64,000 bases of DNA, taken from NCBI GenBank assembly GCA_039819665.1, contig JBCBRM010000030.1, positions 41,510 to 105,509 of the forward strand. The letters are read 5' to 3'. The notes beneath the pieces are model-generated. The model was not told the origin of the DNA, did not search any database, and saw nothing but the letters and a program-made list of their open reading frames with translations. This DNA comes from JAWPMV01 sp039819665 (GTDB lineage: Bacteria > Bacteroidota > Bacteroidia > J057). This document shows, piece by piece, positions 25,947 through 33,744 of this stretch (its first letter is position 1; each line of letters starts with the position of its first letter). A program made the position numbers and the translations under genes.

Positions 25947-26936
25947 TTAGGGTACCTCAACCACATCCAGAATCTTGGAAATGATTTGCTCGGTACTGAT
26001 ATTTTCTGCTTCCGCCTCATAGGTCAATCCGATTCTGTGTCGGAGTACATCATAACAAACTGCTCTTACATCTTCGGGGATTACATAGCCTCTTCTTTTA
26101 AGGAATGCATACGCCTTGGATGCCAAAGCCAGGTTGATGGAAGCACGAGGAGAACCACCATAGCTAGTCAGGTTTGCCAACTCTTCCAGTTTGTTATTTT
26201 TCGGATCACGGGTCGCAAAGACGATATCGAGAATGTATTGCTCGATCTTTTCGTCCATGTATACTTCCGCCACTGCCTTGCGGGCTTCCATGATTTCAGA
26301 AATCTTTACTACAGGATTGATTTCTGTAGAACCCGGATTCACGTTTTGGCGAATGATTAGCCTTTCTTCTTCTTTGCTTGGGTAGCTAATCACACATTTT
26401 AGCATGAAACGGTCTACCTGTGCTTCTGGAAGAGGATACGTACCTTCTTGCTCAATGGGGTTTTGAGTAGCCAATACAAGGAAAGGTCTTTCAAGTACAA
26501 AGGTTTCTTCACCTATCGTAACTTGCTTCTCCTGCATAGCTTCCAACAAGGCACTCTGTACTTTGGCTGGGGAACGGTTAATCTCATCTGCCAAAACAAA
26601 ATTGGCGAAAATAGGTCCCTTTTTAACCGAAAACTCATTGGTTTTCTGGTTATAAATCATAGTACCTAAAACATCTGCAGGGAGTAGATCCGGAGTAAAC
26701 TGAATACGACTGAATTTGCCTGCAACAGTTTTTGAAAGAGATTTGATCGCCAGGGTCTTTGCAAGTCCGGGAACACCCTCCAACAAGATATGCCCTCCCG
26801 ATAAAAGTCCCAACAGAAGTCTTTCGATCATATAAGACTGACCAATAATGGCCTTCTTAACCTCCATGTTGAGCAAGTCTACGAATGCACTTTTTTCCTG
26901 AATTTTCTCGTTAATGGCTCGGATGTCCGCTTGCAT
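25947..26936 (-). CDS. MoxR family AAA+ ATPase
   Basis: A 329-residue AAA+ chaperone-like ATPase of the MoxR/RavA branch. Walker A GVPGLAKT (residues 54-61), Walker B VLADEINRSP (about 115), the SALLEAMQEKQVTI helix, sensor 1 LATQNPIEQEG, arginine-finger region LPEAQVDRF, and the C-terminal lid SPRASINLALASKAYAFLKRRGYVIPEDV. ATG 26936 is chosen; the upstream 21 in-frame codons (rich in Phe and Lys) are unlike the family. MoxR ATPases usually sit beside DUF58 and von Willebrand-factor (Bat) genes; none is here, which is unusual. The nearest co-directional gene is the PLP decarboxylase 82 bases upstream. Confidence 0.93.
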   Translation of the reverse strand: MQADIRAINEKIQEKSAFVDLLNMEVKKAIIGQSYMIERLLLGLLSGGHILLEGVPGLAKTLAIKSLSKTVAGKFSRIQFTPDLLPADVLGTMIYNQKTNEFSVKKGPIFANFVLADEINRSPAKVQSALLEAMQEKQVTIGEETFVLERPFLVLATQNPIEQEGTYPLPEAQVDRFMLKCVISYPSKEEERLIIRQNVNPGSTEINPVVKISEIMEARKAVAEVYMDEKIEQYILDIVFATRDPKNNKLEELANLTSYGGSPRASINLALASKAYAFLKRRGYVIPEDVRAVCYDVLRHRIGLTYEAEAENISTEQIISKILDVVEVP

Positions 26937-27018
26937 ATATTGTTGTTGATTTTTGCTATCGAAAATTTTTGCGGAGCAAAAATAAAAGATTTTCTGCAAT
27001 GAAGCGAATGGCCAAATG

Positions 27019-28458
27019 TTAATATTGCGTTAAAGCAAGAGACTCAATTTCATCCAGTAAAGCCACCAAATCAGACTCTTGGGTCAAAGGATTCATCAAG
27101 GCGGTACGCAGGTATTTTTTCCCGCCTATTGTCGTTGAGACAATGTAAAATTCTCCCTTTTCCATGAGTGAAAGGCGAAGAGAAGCATTGAGCTCATTAA
27201 GATCAGCGTGAGTATTGGCTACAAATCTGAAATTGACAATGTTTGCTTCTGGCTCTATTGCCAATTCAAAGTACTCACGTTCTCTGATCAGAGCTGCAAA
27301 GCTCCTCGCCAAATAAAAGCATCTATCTATGTTTTCTTCGAATATCTCTTCTCCATAGGTCCGCATAATGATATAAGGCTTGATGGACATCATCAGTTTG
27401 GTACACTCGAAGCTTCTTTTGCCGGAGTGATACCATTCAGGACTTTGCTGAGAATCCCAGAGATATTGCGCTTTTTGTTGAAAGGTTTTGTAGGAGTCTT
27501 CTCCTCTTTGAAAAATGAGTGCTGTATTGAGAGAAGGCGTCATCATCATTTTGTGGAAATCGATCACGACTGAATCGGCCAGTTCGATTCCTTTCGCCAA
27601 ATGCCGATACTTTTTTGATACTACCACCGAACCTCCATGCGCTCCATCTACGTGGAACCATAAATCATGAGCCTTGGCAAATGCGCCCATGCTTTCTAAA
27701 TCGTCATAGGAACCCGTTGCTGTCGATGAAGCGCAGCCTATTAGTGCAATGACGGTAAATCCTTTTTGCTGAGCTTTTTTCAGGTATTGCTCGAGAAGAT
27801 CCGTTCTGATTTTAAAGTCTGCATCCACAGGCACTTTAATAATGCCTTCGCTACCCATTCCCAGTATCCTTGCTGCACGGTCAATACAGTAATGGGCTTC
27901 TTCTGAGACTAGTACTGCCAGTTTAGACGAATGACCAGCTTCCCAGACATTGGTATCTGCCTTAGCCTTACGGGCAGCTAAAAGGGCCGTTAGATTCGCC
28001 AGGGAGCCTCCGGAAGTCAAAAATCCTGCTGAATCTGGAGAATATCCAATCTTCTTAGCCAAAAACTCAATCATGATCCGCTCAATGGCATTGGAAGCCA
28101 TACCCATTTCGTAGACTCCAGTCCCGTTGCTAGAAATATCAGTGAGAAATCCTGCCAGACTGGAAATAAGAGCAGGTACTGCTACCTGATGGCCGAGGTA
28201 ACGAGGTTGATGAACTTTTATGGAATGGTCCAATACCTTCTGAAAAAACTCCAATGGATCATTGCCTTCCTCCTTATCCGATTCCCAGAACTTCAGTTCA
28301 TCTTCCGGCTTCTGATAGGGGAGAACCACAGCATCCTTCTGGGAAATACTTTCCTCCAATTGATCAGCGATCATATCTACCACCTGATGGCTAAGCTTGC
28401 GAAAACTTGCTACATCATAAGCCTCTGCGATACGGGAAGATGTTTGAAGAGATTTCAT
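27019..28458 (-). CDS. PLP-dependent group II decarboxylase (aromatic/diaminobutyrate type)
   Basis: A 479-residue fold-type I decarboxylase of the DDC/glutamate-decarboxylase family. Motifs: QPRYLGHQVAVPAL near residue 85, GFLTSGGSLANLTALLAAR for phosphate binding (about 145-163), HYCIDRAARILG, the PLP-contacting FHVDGAHGG (268-276; many relatives have HVDAAWGG), and the Schiff-base lysine in DFHKMM (Lys303). The substrate could be an aromatic amino acid, diaminobutyrate or another L-amino acid; the sequence does not decide. It is divergent from a LysR regulator across 89 bases, the classical arrangement for a regulated catabolic or biosynthetic gene. Confidence 0.9.
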   Translation of the reverse strand: MKSLQTSSRIAEAYDVASFRKLSHQVVDMIADQLEESISQKDAVVLPYQKPEDELKFWESDKEEGNDPLEFFQKVLDHSIKVHQPRYLGHQVAVPALISSLAGFLTDISSNGTGVYEMGMASNAIERIMIEFLAKKIGYSPDSAGFLTSGGSLANLTALLAARKAKADTNVWEAGHSSKLAVLVSEEAHYCIDRAARILGMGSEGIIKVPVDADFKIRTDLLEQYLKKAQQKGFTVIALIGCASSTATGSYDDLESMGAFAKAHDLWFHVDGAHGGSVVVSKKYRHLAKGIELADSVVIDFHKMMMTPSLNTALIFQRGEDSYKTFQQKAQYLWDSQQSPEWYHSGKRSFECTKLMMSIKPYIIMRTYGEEIFEENIDRCFYLARSFAALIREREYFELAIEPEANIVNFRFVANTHADLNELNASLRLSLMEKGEFYIVSTTIGGKKYLRTALMNPLTQESDLVALLDEIESLALTQY

Positions 28459-28512
28459 CTGTTTATCTGCTTTTAGGATAAAAGTAGGCGAGAGTTTTTA
28501 TAATAAAAAATA

Positions 28513-28535
28513 GTTAATTAGTATTTATTAATAAC
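28513..28535. promoter_or_regulatory. Candidate LysR-binding region between lysR and the decarboxylase
   Basis: An imperfect AT-rich dyad bounded by GTTA (28513) and TAAC (28535), containing T-N11-A spacings, in the 89-base divergent promoter region. It is suggested by position and symmetry only. Confidence 0.3.
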
Positions 28536-28547
28536 GAAATTGCATTA

Positions 28548-29426
28548 ATGAATATCGCTCAACTCAAAAATGCTTTGGTCCTTGCCCGGACCCTTCATTT
28601 CACCAAAGCCGCAGAAGAAGTCAATATTGTTCAGCCGGCCTTGAGTCGACAGATCCAACAATTGGAAGAAGACTTAAACGCAGATTTGTTTCGCCGAAAT
28701 AAACGAAACGTAGAATTGACGGCTGCAGGAAGCTATTTTTTTACAGAGGTGGAAAAGATTCTCAATGAATTTGAGCGTGTAGCTAAACGAGCTTCTCAAA
28801 TATGCAAAGGAGAGGCTGGAGAAATTCGTATAGGCTATACCCACTCGGTCATGCAATCCATTTTGCCAGAATTTCTCAAAGAGATTCCGTTAAAGTTTCC
28901 CGGAATGAAAGCCATCCTGAAAGAAATGAATAATCGGGATCAATATCTGGCGCTTAACATGAACGAATTAGAATTGGGTTTTGCTACCAATCCTCTGGTC
29001 CCTTCTCACCTGAAAAGTAAGGTCATGCATGTGGACCCTTTCGTTGTACTTTTGCCTCCCGACCATCCCATAGATCAGCGAAATTATACCGATTTCACCA
29101 TGTTTACGGATGAGCCCTTTATTTTTCCCTCAACCGAAGACGGTCCCAACTATGTGCGTATCATCGAATCGATTTGTATGGATGCCGGTTTTCAACCCAA
29201 TATCATCCATGAAACGGATTCTGCGAGTACCAGTTTTCGCTTAGTAGAGTCTGGTATGGGGGTTGCGATTGAACCTTTAAGTTCTTTGAGGAGACAGGCT
29301 TTGCACATTAAGCATATTGTTCTAAATGACATTCCTCAAAGAGCTAATCTGACCATGATGTGGCAGCCTGCTTTTGAAACAGAATATCCTGGGGTATTTG
29401 AATTGTTGAGGAATCTGCCTGTTTGA
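28548..29426 (+). CDS. LysR family transcriptional regulator
   Basis: A 292-residue LysR regulator. The N-terminal winged helix-turn-helix (LKNALVLARTLHFTKAAEEV, NIVQPALSRQIQQLEEDLNA, DLFRRNKRNVELTAAGSYFF) is followed by a linker helix and a periplasmic-binding-protein-like effector domain (GEIRIGYTHSVMQSILPEFL ... LNMNELELGFATNPLV ... VVLLPPDHPID ... ESGMGVAIEPLSSL). This half resembles the BenM/CatM branch that senses aromatic acids, an inference. It probably controls the divergent decarboxylase and itself. The stop is followed by a palindromic intergenic repeat. Confidence 0.92.
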   Translation: MNIAQLKNALVLARTLHFTKAAEEVNIVQPALSRQIQQLEEDLNADLFRRNKRNVELTAAGSYFFTEVEKILNEFERVAKRASQICKGEAGEIRIGYTHSVMQSILPEFLKEIPLKFPGMKAILKEMNNRDQYLALNMNELELGFATNPLVPSHLKSKVMHVDPFVVLLPPDHPIDQRNYTDFTMFTDEPFIFPSTEDGPNYVRIIESICMDAGFQPNIIHETDSASTSFRLVESGMGVAIEPLSSLRRQALHIKHIVLNDIPQRANLTMMWQPAFETEYPGVFELLRNLPV

Positions 29427-29439
29427 CCAGGGAAACCTT

Positions 29440-29602
29440 CCGAACCCCTACGAGCGAGCAAACCTCCCCTTTTTCGTCGAAAAATGGGAGGGGCACAGGC
29501 CAATAAAGTAATTATTGCCGCATGTGCGGAAGGGTTCAAAATAATCCACTTGGCCAGCGGGCGCATTCCTCTTTCAAGGGGAAGGGGGACTGAGCGAAGG
29601 GG
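29440..29602. repeat. Palindromic intergenic element after lysR
   Basis: A GC-richer stretch unlike its surroundings. Its core is a long imperfect hairpin (29463-29493): CCTCCCC-TTTTTCG pairs with CGAAAAA-TGGGAGG around a single T. It continues with gcggaagggttc, CCGCA-TG-TGCGG and a run of short polypurine tracts ending before 29603. The purine/pyrimidine blocks and cggaaggg words resemble intergenic repeats common in this phylum and recur near 32919-32932. An overlapping rightward ORF here has no family features and is rejected. Confidence 0.45.
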
Positions 29603-30118
29603 TTACCGACGAAACCTCCTTATAAAGGCATTCATCTCCTTAAAATCCACCTTTCCACTAGCTCCTTTAAGGTATTCCGTTATGGCCAGGGCTTTGTTTA
29701 AGCGTATAGCAGAAGTTTTAGGTTTGCCGATCATGAAAAGAAGGCTTCTTTGTTTTCCGGGAGTCAAGGCATGAAAGAGTTTATCTGCTTCGGGATCTTG
29801 TTGCAGCAGTACCTCCATCTCCTCAGGCATGGGCAGACCGTATTTGCTTTCGTCGGGCCAAAGTTCCATCTGGACTTTATCGCCAATTTCTAAGTGAAAT
29901 TTTGTCCGAATCTCCTTATTGATGTTGATGAAATAGAGGCCATCTCCTTTGGGCATGAGGGCACAGGAAAATTCATGTTCTCCATTGATATTGCAGACCA
30001 ATCGTTTGATGTCTTTCCCCAGAAAAAATTCACTTACCTCCTCTGGGACCATACAGTGAAATCCCCATAAGGGAGAATTGAATTTGTTGAGCACCGATTC
30101 GAAGGATTTTTTCATCAT
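29603..30118 (-). CDS. DUF1905/YdeI-like protein (bacteriocin-protection family)
   Basis: About 171 residues. The N-terminal DUF1905 beta-barrel (FHCMVPEEVSEFFLGKDIKR, LVCNINGEHEFSCALMPKGD, YFININKEIRTKFHLEIGDKVQMEL) is followed by a YdeI/OmpD-associated helical region (MPEEMEVLLQQDPEADKLFH, ALTPGKQRSLLFMIGKPKTS, AIRLNKALAITEYL). The family is widespread and loosely linked to stress or peptide resistance; no biochemical role is settled. Tandem ATGs at 30118 and 30115 begin MMKKSFESVLNKF; the longer frame to 30166 is less likely. It lies 146 bases downstream of nadV on the same strand, so it may be a distal operon member. A second family member is at 36500-36967. Confidence 0.75.
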   Translation of the reverse strand: MMKKSFESVLNKFNSPLWGFHCMVPEEVSEFFLGKDIKRLVCNINGEHEFSCALMPKGDGLYFININKEIRTKFHLEIGDKVQMELWPDESKYGLPMPEEMEVLLQQDPEADKLFHALTPGKQRSLLFMIGKPKTSAIRLNKALAITEYLKGASGKVDFKEMNAFIRRFRR

Positions 30119-30264
30119 AAAGGATTTGAAATACAAATCTACAAATAAGAAGACTACCCAGGCCACTCCTTCTTTTGCAGAATAATCGGAGTTTGTGGGT
30201 AGTCAGCCTAATACCCGGATTTATATCCGAAAGCATGAGCATTTACATAATTGAACACAATTTT

Positions 30265-31731
30265 TTAGCGGGCGACTTTTACTTTGCCTTTGAGTCGGGC
30301 GCGAATATCAGAGAGTTTTTCATCTAGCAAAATCTTCCCATCTTCGTAGACTTTTCGCATGGCACCTCCTTCTTCCTCCCAGCTCACTTGCTCTTTTAGG
30401 ATAAATCCCCCGGCAGTTTCTTCCACCCGCAATAGGCCTTTGGCGGACTTCTTTGTACCGTTATCGGTTATGGGGTCTTTGAAGATTTCCCTGCCTTTGC
30501 CTGCTACTTCTCCATAGGTGGCTTTCATGGCAAAACCGAAGGTATCACGGGTATTGTATTGGTAGGTGAAAGAACCGATGCCCAGTACAACATTAGTGGA
30601 GGCGAAACCCTTGGCTTTTAGTCGGGCGCAGATATGTTCGGCACGCTCCAGGGTAATGGAGTCTCCGTAAATGGCTCCGATATGTGGATCAAGTTCTTTG
30701 AAGCCTTTTTCATTGACTGTCCCGCCAAATATGTCCCAGAGCCTTTCGATTACCCCTTTCTTTTCACTTTCGTAGCTCCCTTCCGGATTTCCGCAAAGAA
30801 TATCTGCAGGATCACCGCTATCGGGACGTATGACTAGTTTTCCTTCTCTGGCCAGGACTTCATGTTTCAGGGCAGGTAAATATTCGTCCAATACTTTCCA
30901 TAAATCCCATGTGTCAGAAACTACCGAAACCATACCTCCTGGATAAACATCCGTGATCAATCGCCTGAAGGTTTCCTGTTCTCCTGCATGACTTCCCATG
31001 GACATGACCGAATGCTCAGTTGCTGCGATTGATCCACCCACGATATCCAATTCACTATCTGCCTGATAGTATTTCTCCAAAAAGTCTATGGCAGGAAGGG
31101 TATCAGTTCCGGTGAAAGAAAGTAAATGTCCTGCTGCACTCATCATGGCCGCTTCCAGGCCTGCCATTCCTCGCATGGAGAAATCATGTCCCTGCCAATC
31201 GACGAATTCGGGAACAGAAGATGTCTCAGCTGCGTAACGGTCAAGGATCTCTCTATACTTCTTGGCCAGGGTGGCTGAAGTACAAGGCAACCAAACCGTG
31301 GTAGAGAGCAAAGTCTCGAAGTAGTTGGTCAGCCAGAAGAACTCTGGCAAGGTATTGTAGAGAACGAACATAGGCACCTTCACGGGCACAGAACTTCCTT
31401 CTGGCAAAGCTTTGATGCAGATAGGGAGGTATCCCAGATCGTGCAAAGCGGCAATATGTTCTATTCCTACCTGATTCTCGCCCAAATAATTATTTACCCT
31501 TCTGGCGTAGGTGTATAGGATTTCATGTTTAGGCTTTTTGAAGAAGTTGTGCTCAAATTCCTCCAGTAGGTACTTTTTGATAAAGTATTGCAGGCCAAAG
31601 AATACTACTTCCTGTATATCATTTCTGCGACTCTTTCGGGCGGTCCAGTTAGAATAGACAACTTCCGTATGAGCAGGGTATTGTCTTCTGTGGTCGAGTT
31701 TATATCCGTCGGTAAGTGTAAGTGGATTCAT
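30265..31731 (-). CDS. nadV: Nicotinamide (or nicotinamide-ADP-ribose) phosphoribosyltransferase-like NadV
   Basis: A 488-residue member of the NAMPT/NadV family, which joins nicotinamide to PRPP to give NMN. Seen: LTDGYKLDHRRQYPAHTEVVYSNWTARKS at the N-terminus, FFGLQYFIKKYLLE, the substrate-tunnel segment DWQGHDFSMRGMAGLEAAMMSAAGHLLSF, SIAATEHSVMSMGSHAGE, VIRPDSGDPADIL, and the C-terminal VLGIGSFTYQYNTRDTFGFAMKATY. Length matches NAMPT. It starts 10 bases after a Prs-like kinase stops, so the pair is cotranscribed. The same two annotations describe Adps and Namat of the phage NARP1 pathway, so the true substrate could be ADP-ribose pyrophosphate rather than PRPP. The sequence alone does not decide. 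Confidence 0.88.
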   Translation of the reverse strand: MNPLTLTDGYKLDHRRQYPAHTEVVYSNWTARKSRRNDIQEVVFFGLQYFIKKYLLEEFEHNFFKKPKHEILYTYARRVNNYLGENQVGIEHIAALHDLGYLPICIKALPEGSSVPVKVPMFVLYNTLPEFFWLTNYFETLLSTTVWLPCTSATLAKKYREILDRYAAETSSVPEFVDWQGHDFSMRGMAGLEAAMMSAAGHLLSFTGTDTLPAIDFLEKYYQADSELDIVGGSIAATEHSVMSMGSHAGEQETFRRLITDVYPGGMVSVVSDTWDLWKVLDEYLPALKHEVLAREGKLVIRPDSGDPADILCGNPEGSYESEKKGVIERLWDIFGGTVNEKGFKELDPHIGAIYGDSITLERAEHICARLKAKGFASTNVVLGIGSFTYQYNTRDTFGFAMKATYGEVAGKGREIFKDPITDNGTKKSAKGLLRVEETAGGFILKEQVSWEEEGGAMRKVYEDGKILLDEKLSDIRARLKGKVKVAR

Positions 31732-31741
31732 GTCTTTTGGA

Positions 31742-32581
31742 TTAAAATGATAGCTTGATTTGTTGTAGAAAAGGGCCTTCCTGAAAGTCTCTGATAGAAT
31801 TGGTGGTAAAGACCTGTTTGAATTGTGTTTTCAAGGGAGCGAGGCCTTTGCTAAAGATTCCATGGGAAACTGCGAGATAAAGATTGCCTGCTTGTTTCTC
31901 TTTGAGTTTTTCGGCCAGGCCTAGAAAGGTTCCTCCTCCGTCGCAGATGTCATCCACAATCAGACAGGCTTTGTGTTGAAGGTCTTCTGCATAGACGATG
32001 AAATCTGATAATTTTCCGGTGCGCGGATCTCGTTTCTTGGAACATTCGACTACCGGAAGTCCTCCGAGTTTGGCTGCCAGTTTGTGGATCTTTTTAGAAG
32101 CACCTGCATCCGGAGCGATTAGGATCACTTCTTCCTTGATTCGATTCAGCACTCCCTGTACAAAAGAACTATTGTCAATACTTTTGCAATTGTCTATAAG
32201 TGCCGGAGTAACTTCAGAATGCGGATCGAATATGATGACGCGGTTGAGCTGTAGGGAATTGAGGATGTCTGCGTAGACTTTCACAGAAAGAGCTTCTCCT
32301 CTTATCATTACCCGGTCTTGTCTTGCTCCGGGAAAATAAGGAATGAAGAGATCGATGGCAGGAACATCCATTCGTTTCAATGCATCAATAGCCATAAGCA
32401 AGAGTCCGAAATCCTCAAAGGAATTGACTCGATGACTGATTAAAACCGATTCTTTCATAGAAAGGGGAGCATGGATTTTTATGTGGGGTTCACCTCCAGA
32501 GAAGGTCAGAGCATCAAAATCAAGTAAGCTTGTGTTTTGATCCTGAAAGGGGCTAAAGTTTTGAGATAGATTTAAATACAT
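31742..32581 (-). CDS. prs: Ribose-phosphate pyrophosphokinase-like kinase (Prs family)
   Basis: A 279-residue Prs-family protein, shorter than the ~315 residues usual for housekeeping PRPP synthetase. It keeps the ATP-binding IPYFPGARQDRVMIRGEALS, the divalent-metal FDPHSE, IAPDAGASKKIHKLA, the flexible loop KKRDPRTGKLSDF, and the PRPP loop VDDICDGGGTFLGLAEKL. The N-terminus (MYLNLSQNFSPFQDQ) lacks the canonical start, as in phage and NAD-cluster homologues. Expected reaction: ribose-5-phosphate (or ADP-ribose) pyrophosphorylation with ATP, feeding the adjacent NadV. ATG 32581 is chosen over the ORF extension to 32650, because that extension would cover both predicted operators. Confidence 0.85.
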   Translation of the reverse strand: MYLNLSQNFSPFQDQNTSLLDFDALTFSGGEPHIKIHAPLSMKESVLISHRVNSFEDFGLLLMAIDALKRMDVPAIDLFIPYFPGARQDRVMIRGEALSVKVYADILNSLQLNRVIIFDPHSEVTPALIDNCKSIDNSSFVQGVLNRIKEEVILIAPDAGASKKIHKLAAKLGGLPVVECSKKRDPRTGKLSDFIVYAEDLQHKACLIVDDICDGGGTFLGLAEKLKEKQAGNLYLAVSHGIFSKGLAPLKTQFKQVFTTNSIRDFQEGPFLQQIKLSF

Positions 32582-32600
32582 TTGCGTATTATTTACACAA
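32582..32600. promoter_or_regulatory. Predicted operator 1 upstream of prs-nadV
   Basis: Imperfect palindrome TTGCGTA-TTATT-TACACAA, one mismatch between arms, ending one base before the prs-like start codon. It matches the second palindrome 52 bases upstream in motif and spacer. Proposed target of the Nudix regulator encoded next door. Confidence 0.55.
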
Positions 32601-32633
32601 ATATACGAGACGGAAGCTGGTGGGTTGTGATAA

Positions 32634-32652
32634 TTGTGTAAAAAATACATAA
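32634..32652. promoter_or_regulatory. Predicted operator 2 upstream of prs-nadV
   Basis: Imperfect palindrome TTGTGTA-AAAAA-TACATAA, one mismatch between arms, same 7-5-7 layout as operator 1. Centre-to-centre distance is 52 bases, about five turns of B-DNA, which would place two dimers on the same face. Confidence 0.55.
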
Positions 32653-32955
32653 AATAGATTTATGTGATTGATAATCAGAGAGGAAAATTTTCAAATAGAA
32701 TAGAAATAAACTTAGAAGTAGGCTGGAAAGGAAGGTTCGCTCAACAAAATACACATATCCGTGTCATCCTGAGCTTGCGAAGGACCTAAGGTTTTACTTA
32801 CCTCCTTTCTATGTTCCTTTTGAGATAGAGGAAAAAAGGTGGCGAGGGGAATGAGGTCCCTCGACGGGGCTCGGGATGACACTAGGTATTGTTCTTTATG
32901 AAGCTGTCACCCTGACCGCAGCGGAAGGGTCTACATTTCTCATCTATGCTTTGGC
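32653..32955. other. Intergenic spacer of the NAD cluster
   Basis: A 303-base spacer between the Nudix regulator and prs on the same strand. The first ~100 bases are AT-rich and probably hold the prs promoter. The remainder is the palindromic element described at 32761-32932. No ORF was supported. Confidence 0.5.
32761..32932. repeat. REP-like palindromic element (GTCATCCTGAG type)
   Basis: Left arm gtgtcatcctgagcttgcga-aggacct (32761-32787) is inverted at 32852-32883 (gaggtccctcgacggggctcgggatgacac). A third related half follows at 32905-32932 (gtcaccctgaccgcagcgga-agggtcta). The GTCATCCTGAGC...GAAGGACCT word is a well-known intergenic palindromic repeat in Bacteroidota and other genomes. 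It lies between the regulator gene and the prs operon, downstream of the former. Confidence 0.7.
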
Positions 32956-33672
32956 TTATCTCCCCTGAGCCATTTTGATATCAAAATGGAAGCCTTTAGA
33001 CTCAAATTCTTTGTATTTCTTTTTGTCGAATTTGTAAAGTTTTCCGGGGCGCCCTCTTCCTTCGCTGATGATTTTGTCTGTCTCTTCTACAAATTTGAAA
33101 CTCAGTATCTTTTTGCGAAAGTTTCTGCGATCGATCTCATTTCCAAGAATGGTCATGTAGAGGTTTTCGAGATCGGAAAATGGAAATTCTTTTTTGAGGA
33201 GGTTGAAACCAATAGGCTGGTAGTGAATTTTGGCTCGGAGACGGTCCAAAGCTACTTGCATGATTTTCTTGTGATCGTAAGCGAGTTCGGGAAGCTTATT
33301 TATACTAAACCATTGGGCATCGGAGGCATCTGTAGAAGCTTTAAGACGAAGTCCTTTGGGATTTACCAATGCAAAATAGGAAACACTAATTACTCGACCT
33401 CTGGGGTCGCGGTCAAGTTGATCTCCAAAGGTATATAGCTGTTCAAGATAATCGACTTTTATCCCACTTTCCTCTTTAATCTCCCTTTGTATAGCATCCA
33501 TGAGAGATTCTTCCGGTAACATAAACCCACCGGGCAAAGACCAGGTATCCTTAAAGGGACCAAATTTTTGCTTAATAAGAAGTACGAATAATTCTTTTGA
33601 CTCATAGCCAAAAACGACTCCATCAACAGCTACATTGATTTTGTGCCATAAGGTATTTCCGTTCTTCTGCAT
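32956..33672 (-). CDS. nrtR: NrtR-like Nudix transcriptional regulator of NAD metabolism
   Basis: A 238-residue two-domain protein. The N-terminal Nudix domain has a complete Nudix box (residues 49-71: G-x5-E-x7-RE-I-K-EE-S-G-I), preceded by VAVDGVVFGY and FKDTWSLPGGF. The C-terminal winged helix has IHYQPIGFNLLKKEFPFSDL, ENLYMTILGNEIDRRNFRKK and ISEGRGRPGKLYKF. That is the NrtR architecture: a repressor that senses ADP-ribose or related NAD metabolites with its Nudix domain. The intact box means hydrolase activity may remain. It is upstream of and co-directional with prs-nadV; two matching palindromes precede prs. Some Nudix regulators of this build control sugar catabolism instead (AraR-like), but the neighbours favour NAD. 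Confidence 0.82.
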   Translation of the reverse strand: MQKNGNTLWHKINVAVDGVVFGYESKELFVLLIKQKFGPFKDTWSLPGGFMLPEESLMDAIQREIKEESGIKVDYLEQLYTFGDQLDRDPRGRVISVSYFALVNPKGLRLKASTDASDAQWFSINKLPELAYDHKKIMQVALDRLRAKIHYQPIGFNLLKKEFPFSDLENLYMTILGNEIDRRNFRKKILSFKFVEETDKIISEGRGRPGKLYKFDKKKYKEFESKGFHFDIKMAQGR

Positions 33673-33744
33673 TAGCTACAAATATATGTGCATTCCTGCA
33701 AAGAACAAGATAATGGCCAATTATGGGGCGGGTTGGATGAAATT

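Noticed and set aside
29484..29774. Rightward ORF spanning the palindromic element and the YdeI gene end
   Set aside because: Starts within repeat sequence and overlaps a supported gene; no domain.
32582..32650. N-terminal extension of the Prs-like protein to 32650
   Set aside because: The extra 23 codons lack family similarity and would place both predicted operators inside or at the edge of the coding sequence.
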